Positions 16,603 to 25,588 of a stretch of 53,090 bases of DNA are shown piece by piece. The number at the start of each line of letters is the position of its first letter. Within the stretch, counting starts at the first letter, position 1. Made by a program: the position numbers and the translations under genes. The notes below the pieces were generated by a model. The model ran no database searches. It had not been told where the DNA came from and saw only the letters and a list, made by a program, of their open reading frames with translations. The stretch is from an uncultured Anderseniella sp. (GTDB lineage Bacteria; Pseudomonadota; Alphaproteobacteria; Rhizobiales; Aestuariivirgaceae). The stretch lies in contig CALHUA010000095.1 in NCBI GenBank assembly GCA_938039915.1, positions 1-53,090 of the forward strand. Reading direction: 5' to 3'.

Positions 16603-17067
16603 CTAACCGAGGAGATTTTTGACAACAGCGCCGGCTTTGGAAAAGTCCATCTGACCGGCATGGCGTTCTTTCAGGACACCCATCACCCGGCCCATGTCTT
16701 TCAATCCTGACGCATCGAGCTCTTTTACGACGCCGGACACGGCAGCCTCGATCTCCGCAACCGAGAGCTGGCGCGGCAGAAACTCTTCGATGATTTCTAT
16801 CTCAGCCTTTTCAGATGCGGCAAGTTCCGGTCTGCCGCCCTTTTCATAGGTTTCAGCAGACTCCCTGCGCTGCTTGATCATTTTGGACAGGATTTCCTGC
16901 ATGCCGGCTTCCGTGAGGCTGTCATCCTTGCCTGTGCCGCGGTTCTGAATTTCGCGATCCTTGAACGCCGCCGAAATCAACCTCAGGGTTGAAAGCCGCG
17001 TCTTGTCCTGCTCGCGCATGGCATCTTTCATGAGGGCGCTGACGCGGTCACGGATAGAATCACTCAT
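16603..17067 (-). CDS. yqeY: GatB/YqeY domain protein
   Basis: A 154-residue YqeY protein, which corresponds to the tRNA-binding tail domain of the GatB amidotransferase subunit (LRLISAAFKDREIQNRG, IEIIEEFLPRQLSVAEIEAA, GRVMGVLKERHAGQMDF). Its cellular role is uncertain; a link to tRNA amidation is usually assumed. It is divergent from carA, the typical alphaproteobacterial neighbourhood. The 151 bp after its stop contain a short hairpin, CCTTTC and GAAAGG near 16522-16535, and no gene. Confidence 0.93.
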   Translation of the reverse strand: MSDSIRDRVSALMKDAMREQDKTRLSTLRLISAAFKDREIQNRGTGKDDSLTEAGMQEILSKMIKQRRESAETYEKGGRPELAASEKAEIEIIEEFLPRQLSVAEIEAAVSGVVKELDASGLKDMGRVMGVLKERHAGQMDFSKAGAVVKNLLG

Positions 17068-17207
17068 CTGTATTGCCTTTCATGGCTGAGCTTCAAAGGG
17101 AGGGCAACGACCGCCCACTTGATACCCTCACCGTCTGACCCACGCAAGCCGCAGACACAAAACGTCACAATTCGTGCAAAATCACGGGGACTGCGTGGCT
17201 GCCGGTG

Positions 17208-17236
17208 CTTGACGCGAGCAGTGCTGCTATCTAGTT
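17208..17236 (+). promoter_or_regulatory. Probable housekeeping promoter of carA
   Basis: CTTGAC at 17208-17213 is followed after exactly 17 bp by CTAGTT at 17231-17236. The alphaproteobacterial sigma-70 consensus is CTTGAC-N17-CTATAT, so the match is full for -35 and 4 of 6 for -10. It would start the carA message about 75 bases before the chosen start codon. Confidence 0.5.
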
Positions 17237-17316
17237 TCCCGCCAAATTGCCCGAAACCACTTTTCGCGCCGGGCAGCACATTTCAACCAAAAGGCCAGGA
17301 TTTTCCTGGAAGGCCG

Positions 17317-18549
17317 ATGCCGCCCACAAAGTCATCTTCCCGCCCGGCAAATCCAACCAGCGGCAGTGGCGTTGCAACCACGCCTGCATGGACTGAACAG
17401 GCCATGACGGCCCGGCTAATTCTGGCCGATGGAACTGTAATTGAAGGTATCGGGCTTGGCGCAACTGGCCATGCCACAGGAGAACTCTGCTTCAACACCG
17501 CCATTACCGGCTACCAGGAAATCCTGACCGATCCGTCCTATGCCGGCCAGATCATCACATTCACCTTCCCGCACATCGGCAATGTCGGCGCCAATGACCA
17601 AGACATCGAGACGTTCAATCTTGCTGCAACATCAGGCGTACGCGGCTGTGTGCTGAAAGCCGATGTCACCAATCCTTCCAACTACCGGGCCGCCAGGCAT
17701 CTTGATGCCTGGTTGAAAGCCCGCAACATCATCGCGATTGTCGGCGTGGACACTCGGGCTCTCACGTCCCTCATCCGCGAAAGCGGCATGCCGAACGCGG
17801 TGATTGCGCACAATACAAAGGCAAAATTCGACATCAAGGCACTGACCAAAAAGGCTGCCGAATGGCCGGGCCTCGAAGGCATGGATCTGGCGAAGGAGGT
17901 CTCCTGCACCCAGCGCTTTGACTGGGACGAAACCCTGTGGACCTGGAAAACCGGCTTTGGTCAGCAGGAAAACCCCCGCCATCATGTTGTAGCCATGGAT
18001 TTCGGCGCCAAGCGAAACATCCTGCGCTGCCTGGCGCAGCAGGGCTGCAAGATCACAGTAGTGCCCGGCAACACAACCGGCGAAGACATCCTGGCCCTTG
18101 AACCGGACGGTGTGTTTCTTTCAAACGGTCCCGGCGATCCAGCCGCCACCGGCGAATATGCCGTACCCGAAATCCGCAAGCTGGTCGACAGCGGCAAACC
18201 GGTGTTTGGTATTTGCCTGGGTCATCAGATGCTGGCGCTGGCCCTTGGTGGCAAGACAGTGAAAATGCATCAGGGTCACCACGGCGCCAATCATCCGGTC
18301 AAGGACCACACCACCGGCAAAGTTGAGATCACGTCCATGAACCACGGCTTTGCGGTGGACGGAAAGTCCCTGCCTGACGGGGTGGTCGAAACCCACATAT
18401 CGCTGTTTGACGGCTCAAACTGCGGCATACAACTGGAAGGAAAACCGGTGTTTTCGGTACAACATCATCCCGAAGCATCTCCAGGCCCGCAGGATTCACA
18501 CTACCTGTTTGCCCGCTTCGCTGATTATATGGCTAAATCCAAAACCTGA
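17317..18549 (+). CDS. carA: Carbamoyl-phosphate synthase small subunit
   Basis: The glutaminase subunit, which passes ammonia from glutamine to CarB for carbamoyl phosphate (arginine and pyrimidine synthesis). The core starts LILADGTVIEGIGLGATGHA; the class I amidotransferase triad is visible as the Cys of FGICLGHQMLALALGGKTV and the His and Glu of HHPEASPGP. The ATG at 17317 gives 410 residues with a 30-residue leader typical of alphaproteobacterial CarA, although GGAAGG is only three bases away. An ATG at 17404 would give 381 residues. carB lies 7.2 kb downstream. Confidence 0.95.
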   Translation: MPPTKSSSRPANPTSGSGVATTPAWTEQAMTARLILADGTVIEGIGLGATGHATGELCFNTAITGYQEILTDPSYAGQIITFTFPHIGNVGANDQDIETFNLAATSGVRGCVLKADVTNPSNYRAARHLDAWLKARNIIAIVGVDTRALTSLIRESGMPNAVIAHNTKAKFDIKALTKKAAEWPGLEGMDLAKEVSCTQRFDWDETLWTWKTGFGQQENPRHHVVAMDFGAKRNILRCLAQQGCKITVVPGNTTGEDILALEPDGVFLSNGPGDPAATGEYAVPEIRKLVDSGKPVFGICLGHQMLALALGGKTVKMHQGHHGANHPVKDHTTGKVEITSMNHGFAVDGKSLPDGVVETHISLFDGSNCGIQLEGKPVFSVQHHPEASPGPQDSHYLFARFADYMAKSKT

Positions 18550-18577
18550 ACTCATCTACTGTCCGGCCAGGTTTGAT

Positions 18578-19516
18578 ATGAACAAGACAAATATTGCCAC
18601 CATGTTCGGGGCCACGGATGTGTCCACCTTTTTAGGTGTTCCATCATGTGCGGCACCTGATCAGGTGAACGCCAAAGCAGCCATTCTGGGTGTGCCATGC
18701 GCCACACCTTATGCATCTGTAGGCCCGTACTGCGCCGATGGTCCCAAGGCTATCCGGGCAGCGGCGGCACCTTATGCAGCCAACCTTGAACACATGGACT
18801 TTGACTTTGCCGCCCCGCTGTTGCCCGGCGGCCCGCAGGATGCCTGTGATCTGGGAGACCTGGACTATGGCGACGACAGCGCAGGCAATCGCGCTGCCAT
18901 CACGGCTGCAGTTTCCACCATCGTTGAGTGTGGAGCAGTGCCCATTGTCCTGGGTGGTGACGACAGCATTCCGATCCCCATGCTCCAGGCTTTTGAAGGC
19001 CGTGGAAAATATACCATTGTCCAGATCGATGCACATATTGACTGGCGGGATGAAGTTGCCGGTGAACGCTGGGGGTTATCGTCAACCATGCGGCGTGCGT
19101 CCGAGATGGACCACATCGAGCGCATCATACAGGTTGGCGCCCGCAATATCGGATCCGCCCGGCCACAAGACTATGCAGATGCGCTGGCCTGGGGCGTGAA
19201 GTTCTTTACTGCCCGCAACCTCGCCACTAACGGCATGGCACAGGTTGCCGATGCCATTCCAAATGGTTCAAACGTCATCATCTGTTTTGATTGTGACGGG
19301 CTTGATCCGGCAATCATGCCTGCTGTCATCGGACGCGCACCCGGCGGCCTTGGGTACTGGCAGACAATTGAGTTGCTCAACGCGATTGCCGGCAAGGCCA
19401 GAATTTCTGCGTTCGATCTGGTCGAGTTCATGCCGGACTGCGACGTGGATGGACTTGGTGCCCTGACTGCCTACCGCATGGTGGCTGCAACCATGGGGCT
19501 CATCTGCCGCCAATGA
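18578..19516 (+). CDS. Arginase/agmatinase family protein with altered metal site
   Basis: A 312-residue ureohydrolase-fold protein. Metal-binding motifs DAHID (D151, H153, D155) and CFDCDGLDP (D238, D240) are intact. The first motif reads GGDDS (126-130) where most family members have GGDHS, so a metal-ligand His is replaced by Asp129. The HG motif usually found after DAHxD is also missing (GLSSTMRRA instead). I recall this variant in a subfamily labelled agmatinase, but the usual substrate should not be assumed. It starts 28 bp after carA and is probably cotranscribed with it. Confidence 0.85.
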   Translation: MNKTNIATMFGATDVSTFLGVPSCAAPDQVNAKAAILGVPCATPYASVGPYCADGPKAIRAAAAPYAANLEHMDFDFAAPLLPGGPQDACDLGDLDYGDDSAGNRAAITAAVSTIVECGAVPIVLGGDDSIPIPMLQAFEGRGKYTIVQIDAHIDWRDEVAGERWGLSSTMRRASEMDHIERIIQVGARNIGSARPQDYADALAWGVKFFTARNLATNGMAQVADAIPNGSNVIICFDCDGLDPAIMPAVIGRAPGGLGYWQTIELLNAIAGKARISAFDLVEFMPDCDVDGLGALTAYRMVAATMGLICRQ

Positions 19517-19531
19517 TCTGATCGGCGGAAT

Positions 19532-20182
19532 TCAGTTCACGAACTTCAGCTTCTTGCCACCGGCATAAAAACCATCCGACTTCTGCTCGAAACTGCGGCA
19601 GCCTGCACCTCTGCCCGGAAAATCACCAGACGGATCATACCGATCGCATATGCGGCCGCGTTCAGCCCACCACCTGCCCTGCCCACTGCCGGCTGAGGAT
19701 GTCCAGTTCAAGGTACCTCCTTCAACAATGGTAATGGTGGCATTCTTGCCATCGATACGCGAGGCGAGCACTTTGCCGATCAATGCTTCCTTGATTTCCG
19801 CGGACTCCATTTTGCCGCGATATGGCGCACTGCTACTATCCGAGCCGGTATCGGATGCAGTGAGCCCGGCTTGCACATTCGCCTTTGGCTTGGTTTTCTT
19901 GCGCGGTACCGGAGCTTGCTTGCTTTCAGTTTTTGCAGTCTTGGCTCTGGCAGCATCGGCTTTTGCAGCCTTGCTGCCGGGTTTGGGCCGCGGCACGGGA
20001 ATATCGGACTCGCCGGCATTGTCCGCTCCTGCCTTCTCTGCCGCATCAGCGTTCGACCAGTTACCTGACCGTTTTACCCCGTCATCGTCCGAGAACGCAC
20101 GATCACCAGCAAGTACATCCGGCAGGTCCGCCACAACGGATATAAGACCAAAAGCGGCCAGCAACACAAAAACACGTCTCAT
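19532..20182 (-). CDS. Exported protein with Lys/Ala/Pro-rich linker
   Basis: A 216-residue protein. A signal peptide covers about residues 1-26. Then comes a long low-complexity stretch rich in Lys, Ala and Pro (around residues 55-105), and a C-terminal globular part of about 80 residues containing TITIVEGGTLNWTSSAGSGQ and RGRICDRYDPSGDFPGRGAG. The Trp/Cys-bearing end resembles small envelope domains seen in rhizobia, but I cannot name the family. GAGG lies six bases before the ATG at 20182. It converges with the arginase-family gene, 15 bp apart. Confidence 0.75.
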   Translation of the reverse strand: MRRVFVLLAAFGLISVVADLPDVLAGDRAFSDDDGVKRSGNWSNADAAEKAGADNAGESDIPVPRPKPGSKAAKADAARAKTAKTESKQAPVPRKKTKPKANVQAGLTASDTGSDSSSAPYRGKMESAEIKEALIGKVLASRIDGKNATITIVEGGTLNWTSSAGSGQGRWWAERGRICDRYDPSGDFPGRGAGCRSFEQKSDGFYAGGKKLKFVN

Positions 20183-20260
20183 AAGGAACCTCTGTAACAA
20201 TCCGTCTCCCGGGCATGACCCGGGTTGCAGCTCACAAGTTACCAGCACTGCGGTTCAATC

Positions 20261-21370
20261 TCAACGCCGAGTAAGAAGTCTTCTGTCGAGAGCGGTCGCC
20301 TTGACCATCGCATGCACGGATTTACCGGGTTCCAGTTTCAACTCATGTGCAGATGCCCGGCTGATCCGGGCGCGCACGGCCTGGCCCGCAACCGACAGTC
20401 TCACTTCAGCAAATGCAGTGTCTGCTTCCGGTTGTACTTCTTCGACATTGGCCGGCAGCACATTGCGCAGGGATACCCCCTCAGGTTTCGTTACGGCAAT
20501 TGAAACGTCACGCGCGCGCACACGCAACCGCACGACTTCTCCAACGGGAAAATCCAGAAACGGCACTTCGACTGCAACGCCTTCTGCAATTTCCAGCTCG
20601 GTCAGCGCGAACTCGGAATTGTGCTTCTTGACTTCCGCCTCAATGATCGACCCGGCCTCGAACCTGCCGGTAAACGGCGGCAAATCCAGTCGTGACATCA
20701 GATCAGCCGATCGGCCGCTTGCCTCGATGCGCCCTCCTGCTATCAGCACCAACTGATTGGCAAGTCGCACAACCTCGTCGATCTGGTGCGTGACATAGAT
20801 GACCGGCACCTTAAACCGCTCCGGGATCTGCTCGATGAAGTTCAATGCCTGGGCACGGCGCTGCACATCCAGCGCGCTCAAGGGTTCATCCATCAATACG
20901 AGCCGGGGCCGGGTCAGCAGCGCGCGCGCCATGGCCACTCTTTGCCGTTCACCACCGGACAAACCGTGCGGCGTACGCTGCAGGAGATGCGCTATATCAA
21001 ACACTTCAACGACATCGTTACGCGAAACCTCGGGGCCATCACCCTTGGCCCGGCGCTGCGCAAACCCGAGATTACCCGATACATCAAGGTGTGAAAACAA
21101 CCGCGCATCCTGAAATACATGCGCGACCGGGCGTTGATGCGCCGGCACAAATGTATCGGTATCGGAACGCAACCAGTCCGTGTCGTCAAATCGCACAATG
21201 CCTTTGGCACCACTCTCAAGTCCTGCAATAGTGCGCAAGGTCATGGATTTGCCGGACCCGTTCGGTCCGAACAGGACGGTAACACCGTCAAGCGTGAGGG
21301 TTTCCGATATCGCAAGATCAAAGCCCCCGCGAACCAGCCGGAAATCCAGATCAAGTCGGCAACTGCTCAT
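20261..21370 (-). CDS. modC: Molybdate ABC transporter ATP-binding protein ModC
   Basis: A 369-residue ATPase of the molybdate importer. Walker A is GPNGSGKS (35-42), the ABC signature is LSGGERQR, and Walker B is LVLMDEPLSALD. The C-terminal 120 residues form the TOBE-type molybdate-binding domain (VRVRARDVSIAVTKPEGVSL). The start overlaps the modB stop by 4 bp, as in other modABC operons. Molybdate imported here would serve molybdopterin enzymes such as MsrP at 32.3 kb. Confidence 0.95.
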   Translation of the reverse strand: MSSCRLDLDFRLVRGGFDLAISETLTLDGVTVLFGPNGSGKSMTLRTIAGLESGAKGIVRFDDTDWLRSDTDTFVPAHQRPVAHVFQDARLFSHLDVSGNLGFAQRRAKGDGPEVSRNDVVEVFDIAHLLQRTPHGLSGGERQRVAMARALLTRPRLVLMDEPLSALDVQRRAQALNFIEQIPERFKVPVIYVTHQIDEVVRLANQLVLIAGGRIEASGRSADLMSRLDLPPFTGRFEAGSIIEAEVKKHNSEFALTELEIAEGVAVEVPFLDFPVGEVVRLRVRARDVSIAVTKPEGVSLRNVLPANVEEVQPEADTAFAEVRLSVAGQAVRARISRASAHELKLEPGKSVHAMVKATALDRRLLTRR

Positions 21371-22047
21371 TGCCCCACCTTCATCGGGATCGACCGGTTG
21401 ACCGCAAATACCCCGACCAGCACGGCAAACGACAACAGTAAAAGTCCCGCTGACAACATGTGCGCGGTTGCATAGTCAAGTGTCTCCACGCTTTCATATA
21501 TGGCAATGGAAACCACTTTTGTGCGGCCCGGAATATTGCCGCCAACCATCAGCACAACCCCGAACTCTCCCAGCACGTGGGCAAACCCCAGCACTGATGC
21601 CGTCACGATGCCGCGCTTGGCCTGTGGAAGGCCGACACTGAAAAACCGGTCGAGTGGCCCTGCCCCCAGTGTAGCGGCATCCTCCAGAGGACCCGTTCCC
21701 ATGTCCTGAAACGCCTGCCGCATGGGCTGCACGACAAATGGCAGCGAGTGGATCATCGAGGCAACCACCAGTCCGGTGAAACTGAAGGTCAGTGTTTCTC
21801 CCGTCAGGCTCACCCACCAACTGCCCAGCCAGCCGGCGGGTCCCAGCAGGATCAGCAGATAAAATCCCAACACCGTCGGCGGCAGCACCAGCGGCAATGT
21901 CGTGAGCGCTTCAACCGGTATCTTCATCCGAGACCGCGTGAACGCCAGCCACCATGCAATCGGCGTTGCCAGTATCAGCAGCAGCACCACAGAGATCGTC
22001 GCCAATTGTGCCGTGAGCCAAATCGCATCAAAAACCTCCGCTGTCAT
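21367..22047 (-). CDS. modB: Molybdate ABC transporter permease ModB
   Basis: A 226-residue inner-membrane permease with five hydrophobic segments and the EAA-type loop that contacts the ATPase (EDAATLGAGPLDRFFSVGLP). Family features include ALTTLPLVLPPTVLGFYLL at residues 47-65 and LGEFGVVLMVGGNIPGRTKV late in the protein. It overlaps modA and modC by 4 bp each. Confidence 0.95.
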   Translation of the reverse strand: MTAEVFDAIWLTAQLATISVVLLLILATPIAWWLAFTRSRMKIPVEALTTLPLVLPPTVLGFYLLILLGPAGWLGSWWVSLTGETLTFSFTGLVVASMIHSLPFVVQPMRQAFQDMGTGPLEDAATLGAGPLDRFFSVGLPQAKRGIVTASVLGFAHVLGEFGVVLMVGGNIPGRTKVVSIAIYESVETLDYATAHMLSAGLLLLSFAVLVGVFAVNRSIPMKVGQ

Positions 22048-22817
22048 GGACGTGACACTCCATATCCGAACCGCTTGGCAATGCCGGCTACCTTGTCCGA
22101 CTTCATGAAGCTCATGAACGAGCGTGCCACATCACTGTCTTTCGCCCGCATGATCAGCACACCATCCTGTAATATCGGCTCGTGCAATGTCCCAGGTACG
22201 TCAATCCAATGCCCTTTCTGATCATCCGGCAGGCTTGCAAGTTGTGATTTTGCAATCAACCCCGCTGTTACGTTACCTGATGCAGCCATTGCAAATGTCT
22301 GGCCAATGTTCTCGCCGTAAACAAATCGTCCTGAAAGCGGTTTCAGAAGACCCAGCCGCTCAAGCGCCTGCTCTGCAGCAAGGCCATATGGCGCCAATTT
22401 GGGATTGGCCATCGCAATCCGCGAAACACGCATTGTGTCGAGTGAGGTAAGCTCCGTTCCCGTAAGCGGCAATTGATCGCGTGACCACAGCACCAGACTG
22501 CCGATTGCATAGGTAAACCGGGTTCCCGCTACGGCCGCATTTTTCTCCACCAGCAATTCAGGTCGCGTCCGATCCGCAGCCAGGAAGATATCGAACGGCG
22601 CTCCGGCCAGTATTTGCGTTGCCAGTTTACCTGTCGCTCCTGCCACCAGCACAACTGAATGACCTGTGTCTTCTTCAAATTCAGCCGCAATCGCACGCGC
22701 GGGCAGCAGGAAATTCGTCGCCACGGCCACAACTACTTCCTCAGCCTTCGCCAGGGGCGGAGGCAGCGCCATCACGAATATGCCGGCGAAGAGCCAGATG
22801 AACGCGGTTTTTTTCAT
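22044..22817 (-). CDS. modA: Molybdate-binding periplasmic protein ModA
   Basis: A 257-residue periplasmic binding protein with a signal peptide (residues 1 to about 25). Family motifs are GHSVVLVAGATGKLATQI, which carries oxyanion contacts, and APFDIFLAADRTRPELLVE. It captures molybdate or tungstate for ModBC. The ATG at 22817 is favoured because it begins the signal peptide with MKKTAF; a GTG 15 bases upstream is possible, and neither has a good ribosome site. It is the first gene of the modABC operon. Confidence 0.95.
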   Translation of the reverse strand: MKKTAFIWLFAGIFVMALPPPLAKAEEVVVAVATNFLLPARAIAAEFEEDTGHSVVLVAGATGKLATQILAGAPFDIFLAADRTRPELLVEKNAAVAGTRFTYAIGSLVLWSRDQLPLTGTELTSLDTMRVSRIAMANPKLAPYGLAAEQALERLGLLKPLSGRFVYGENIGQTFAMAASGNVTAGLIAKSQLASLPDDQKGHWIDVPGTLHEPILQDGVLIMRAKDSDVARSFMSFMKSDKVAGIAKRFGYGVSRP

Positions 22818-22915
22818 GAACAGTGCATACACCAGAAACCGGGGGAGTGTTCAAGAATTCCCCTTCGCATTGCAAAAAACCCCTAAAATCAGCCGTTTTT
22901 TCATATGTCTGATTC

Positions 22916-22943
22916 CTGAACGGCAGATGAACAGCCCGTTCAG
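22916..22943. promoter_or_regulatory. Inverted repeat between modA and a divergent small gene
   Basis: CTGAACGG at 22916-22923 and CCGTTCAG at 22936-22943 form a perfect 8-bp inverted repeat with a 12-bp centre, about 100 bp upstream of modA. It does not match the ModE site I know. It could be an operator for either divergent gene. Confidence 0.4.
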
Positions 22944-23028
22944 CCAACATTCGGTCCTGCCGGACTAGTGTGATCTTCATCAGACGACCTCCGGCACCCT
23001 CAACAGCCGAAACAAAAGGGAGGAAGAT

Positions 23029-23223
23029 ATGACAAAGAAACTCACAGCGGCAGGTTTGGCAGGCGCGCTTTTCGTTTTCGCAGCCTTCTCATCCCTGGCA
23101 GCACCCGTACTGGAGACCAACGAAACCAACGTCACGGTGATCTACAAGACCAACCCCAACTGGCCGGTCCGCGGCATGATGAGTGTTGACCCTTGTGAGC
23201 TTCGCCAGTGTCAGGAGATTTGA
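23029..23223 (+). CDS. Small exported peptide, 64 residues
   Basis: A 64-residue protein with a signal peptide (to about residue 25, SSLAA) and a mature part of about 40 residues that ends in two Cys (DPCELRQCQEI). The ATG is well supported by GGGAGGAAGAT directly upstream. I do not recognise a family. It is divergent from modA and is followed by a long structured stretch ending in a strong terminator. Confidence 0.7.
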   Translation: MTKKLTAAGLAGALFVFAAFSSLAAPVLETNETNVTVIYKTNPNWPVRGMMSVDPCELRQCQEI

Positions 23224-23478
23224 CGCAAGAGGACAACAAGCTTTGAAGAACCACTGTCCGGGGCAGCCCCTGGACGGTGTCAGGGAACCGGGTCGCGACG
23301 AGCTCCGCATGACCCATCCGCCCCTCTCGCCATGCATGTTTGGCGTGTGCCCGGTCCCTGACTTGGATTCGTCTCTGACACTCACCATATTGATGAGTAT
23401 GAGACTGGCAGCCTGCCCCAATCCTCTCGACCCCTAGAGGATCTCCCCTGCAAACCGGGACCGACTGCCAAAACTCGA
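23224..23478 (+). ncRNA. Structured 3' UTR or small RNA
   Basis: This 255-bp stretch holds no convincing gene but several stem-loops: GTCCGGGGC with GCCCCTGGAC just after the gene, GGCAGCCTGCC, and ATCCTCT (23421-23427) with AGAGGAT (23436-23442). It leads directly into a strong plus-strand terminator. It is either a long untranslated tail of the 64-residue gene or a separate small RNA. No known RNA family was recognised. Confidence 0.4.
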
Positions 23479-23514
23479 AGGGCCCCGCACACAAGCTGTG
23501 ACGGGGCCCTTTTT
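23479..23514 (+). terminator. Strong Rho-independent terminator
   Basis: AGGGCCCCG at 23479-23487 pairs perfectly with CGGGGCCCT at 23502-23510, with further pairing (CACA with TGTG) inside, and is followed by four T residues. It ends plus-strand transcription 20 bp before the convergent L,D-transpeptidase gene. Confidence 0.9.
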
Positions 23515-23535
23515 CAGTCGAACAAGATTTGAAGG

Positions 23536-24123
23536 TTATTCTACAATCACCTTGGCGCCGACCTTCACCATATCATACAGCGAGATCACGTCTTCATTGC
23601 GCAGGCGAATACAGCCTGACGATACAGATTCGCCAATCGTCCAGGGCTGATGCGTGCCGTGAATTCGATACAGCGTATTACCCAGATACAAGGCGCGCGC
23701 GCCGAGCGGGTTGTCTTCTCCACCCTCCATACGCTCTGGCAGGTGCGGTTCACGTTCACGCATTTCCGCCGGCGGATGCCAGGCCGGCCATTCAGCCTTG
23801 CGCGACACTTTTTCCTCTCCGCTCCAGCGAAAACCGCGCCGGCCAACACCGATGCCGAACCGCTTGGCTTTGCCGCCTTCCTGCACCACGTAAAGATATT
23901 TCTTGCGAGTGTTGACGATCACCGTACCGGGCTTTTCATCACTCTTGTATGAAATTTCGGCAGGCAAAAACTTGGAATCCATTTTCCAGGTGTTGGATCC
24001 GAAATTGTATTTCACATTATTATAAACCGAGCCGGTCTGGCTTTCCGCAATCGCCGCGCCTGCACCAAATGAAACTGTTGCCGCAGCGATGGCCACTGCT
24101 GAAAGAATTGTTTTCATCTGCAT
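23536..24123 (-). CDS. L,D-transpeptidase, YkuD domain, shorter paralogue
   Basis: A 195-residue periplasmic enzyme that should form 3-3 peptidoglycan cross-links or attach proteins to the wall. The signal peptide covers residues 1-27. The YkuD domain begins around residue 65 (GTVIVNTRKKYLYVV) and ends with the catalytic motif: H155 in YRIHGTHQP and C171 in SVSSGCIRLRN. An inserted segment RKAEWPAWHPPAEM is shared with the second enzyme at 41.1 kb. GGAG lies six bases before the ATG at 24123. Confidence 0.95.
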   Translation of the reverse strand: MQMKTILSAVAIAAATVSFGAGAAIAESQTGSVYNNVKYNFGSNTWKMDSKFLPAEISYKSDEKPGTVIVNTRKKYLYVVQEGGKAKRFGIGVGRRGFRWSGEEKVSRKAEWPAWHPPAEMREREPHLPERMEGGEDNPLGARALYLGNTLYRIHGTHQPWTIGESVSSGCIRLRNEDVISLYDMVKVGAKVIVE

Positions 24124-24338
24124 CGTCCACTCCTCTGTCGCTGTGTGACTAATCGCACATCTCCGACGTCACAATCGCTCTACATTCAACCCAACGTCAA
24201 GACTTGATGCAGCATTAACGTCACCTGAACACATCATTCAGGCGAGATTTTGCCAGACTGTGACACAAAAGACACACAGCAGCTCCGTCGCACGCGTTGC
24301 GTCAGGTGTTCAACAAAGAATCAGGAGTGGAACCGATC

Positions 24339-24704
24339 ATGATCAGTAATTTCAGGGCAAATATCCCACGGCCGGCAAGCGGCGCCATCGCCATGGCTGC
24401 CATAACAGCGATACTTGTAGTGGATGCACTTGCTCCCGCGAACGCGGCAACTTCCGCCAGAATGTTCTCCTCACCCGACTATCTCGGACAGCCGGTCGCA
24501 TTTTGCCTGGATGGAGACCGGGGCTGCGGCAAGCCTGCAGCAACTGTGTGGTGCCAGAGAAACGGATACCAGACAGCGCTGAGTTATGCCCGGCGCTCGC
24601 CGGCAGCCGGAACAGAACTGCGCTTTGCCGACACCGGCAACATCTGCACGTCCGGCAACTGCATTTCATTCAGTCAAATCCGTTGCTTGAAACAGGCAAA
24701 CTGA
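24339..24704 (+). CDS. Small exported cysteine-rich protein
   Basis: A 121-residue protein with a signal peptide (to about residue 38, APANA). The mature part holds six Cys in the pattern FCLDGDRGCGKPAATVWC, then ICTSGNC and IRC, which suggests three disulfides. It resembles a loosely defined family of exported proteins seen in rhizobia with a CGxPAA core. AGGAGT lies about ten bases upstream of the ATG at 24339. It is divergent from the L,D-transpeptidase across 215 bp; that gap carries a short inverted repeat (CCTGA and TCAGG near 24232-24244) but no gene. Confidence 0.78.
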   Translation: MISNFRANIPRPASGAIAMAAITAILVVDALAPANAATSARMFSSPDYLGQPVAFCLDGDRGCGKPAATVWCQRNGYQTALSYARRSPAAGTELRFADTGNICTSGNCISFSQIRCLKQAN

Positions 24705-24887
24705 AGGCCGTGAGCCGCCTGAAGCAACTTTGAAAAAGATGAGGTTTGTGTTTTCTGATTGATCTGGTCAAAGAGCACATTGACCCAGATAGATCGACCA
24801 ATGAGTGCCTGCGCTTCTTCTAACGATACGTAGGATTTACGCTTTGTTTACGATTGTGGCCGCAATGTTTCAGATCAGCAGATCAAC

Positions 24888-25568
24888 ATGGCATTTCAGG
24901 ACCCTCTACACTCCATGCGCGCCGGCACACCTGACACCTCATTGCTCTCAAAACTCCTGCGTGACCGCCTATCGGCAAGCCGGAAGTCACCGGCGGCAGG
25001 CCCGGACACGACCAATGAAGCATTGCCCGAAAACATAGAGCAACGCTCTTCTGCGGTTATCGGCGCTTTGATGCGCGACACGCGTGATGCATTTGCTCGC
25101 CAACAGCCCACTCGGGCCGCAGTTCAGGCCGCTGCACCCGAGCCGGCGCCCGACGCTCCTGCACAAACCACCCTCGATGAACCCGATCCAGGGGATCTGT
25201 CAGCTTTCGTACTGGACACCCTCCACAGTTATGAATGGCCGGAGTGGGTATCAGCGCGTTGCGACTTTCCCGACAAGGGACCTTTCGTGGGGCCGGAATG
25301 CGAAGACGCTTTGACTGCGATTGCAGCGCTGACCCGGCAGGTGTTTGCAGACGCAGGTGAAGACGGCGACGACCTGACTGTCGAGATTTTTACAGGATCC
25401 GCATCGGGATCAGTCCGCGTCACTGTTTCCGGCCCGTTCGGACTGTCCATGAAAACACTGAAGCTGATCATGCAGTCACGCAGAGACATTGAAGCCATCG
25501 GCGGTGCGTTGATCACCGTACGCGACGCGAACACCGCCGGCTTTGAAGCACTGATTCCCGGGCAATAA
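24888..25568 (+). CDS. Hypothetical protein, 226 residues
   Basis: I do not recognise this protein. The first half is polar and rich in Ala and Pro (AAAPEPAPDAPAQTTLDEPD), probably disordered. The second half looks folded, with VEIFTGSASGSVRVTVSGPF and DANTAGFEALIPGQ at the end, faintly like a degenerate ATP-binding kinase tail, which I would not rely on. There is no signal peptide or membrane segment. No clear ribosome site precedes the ATG. It lies upstream of carB in the same direction. The 183 bp before it carry an imperfect inverted repeat at about 24768-24793. Confidence 0.65.
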   Translation: MAFQDPLHSMRAGTPDTSLLSKLLRDRLSASRKSPAAGPDTTNEALPENIEQRSSAVIGALMRDTRDAFARQQPTRAAVQAAAPEPAPDAPAQTTLDEPDPGDLSAFVLDTLHSYEWPEWVSARCDFPDKGPFVGPECEDALTAIAALTRQVFADAGEDGDDLTVEIFTGSASGSVRVTVSGPFGLSMKTLKLIMQSRRDIEAIGGALITVRDANTAGFEALIPGQ

Positions 25569-25588
25569 ACCCTGAACTTCCGGTATGG

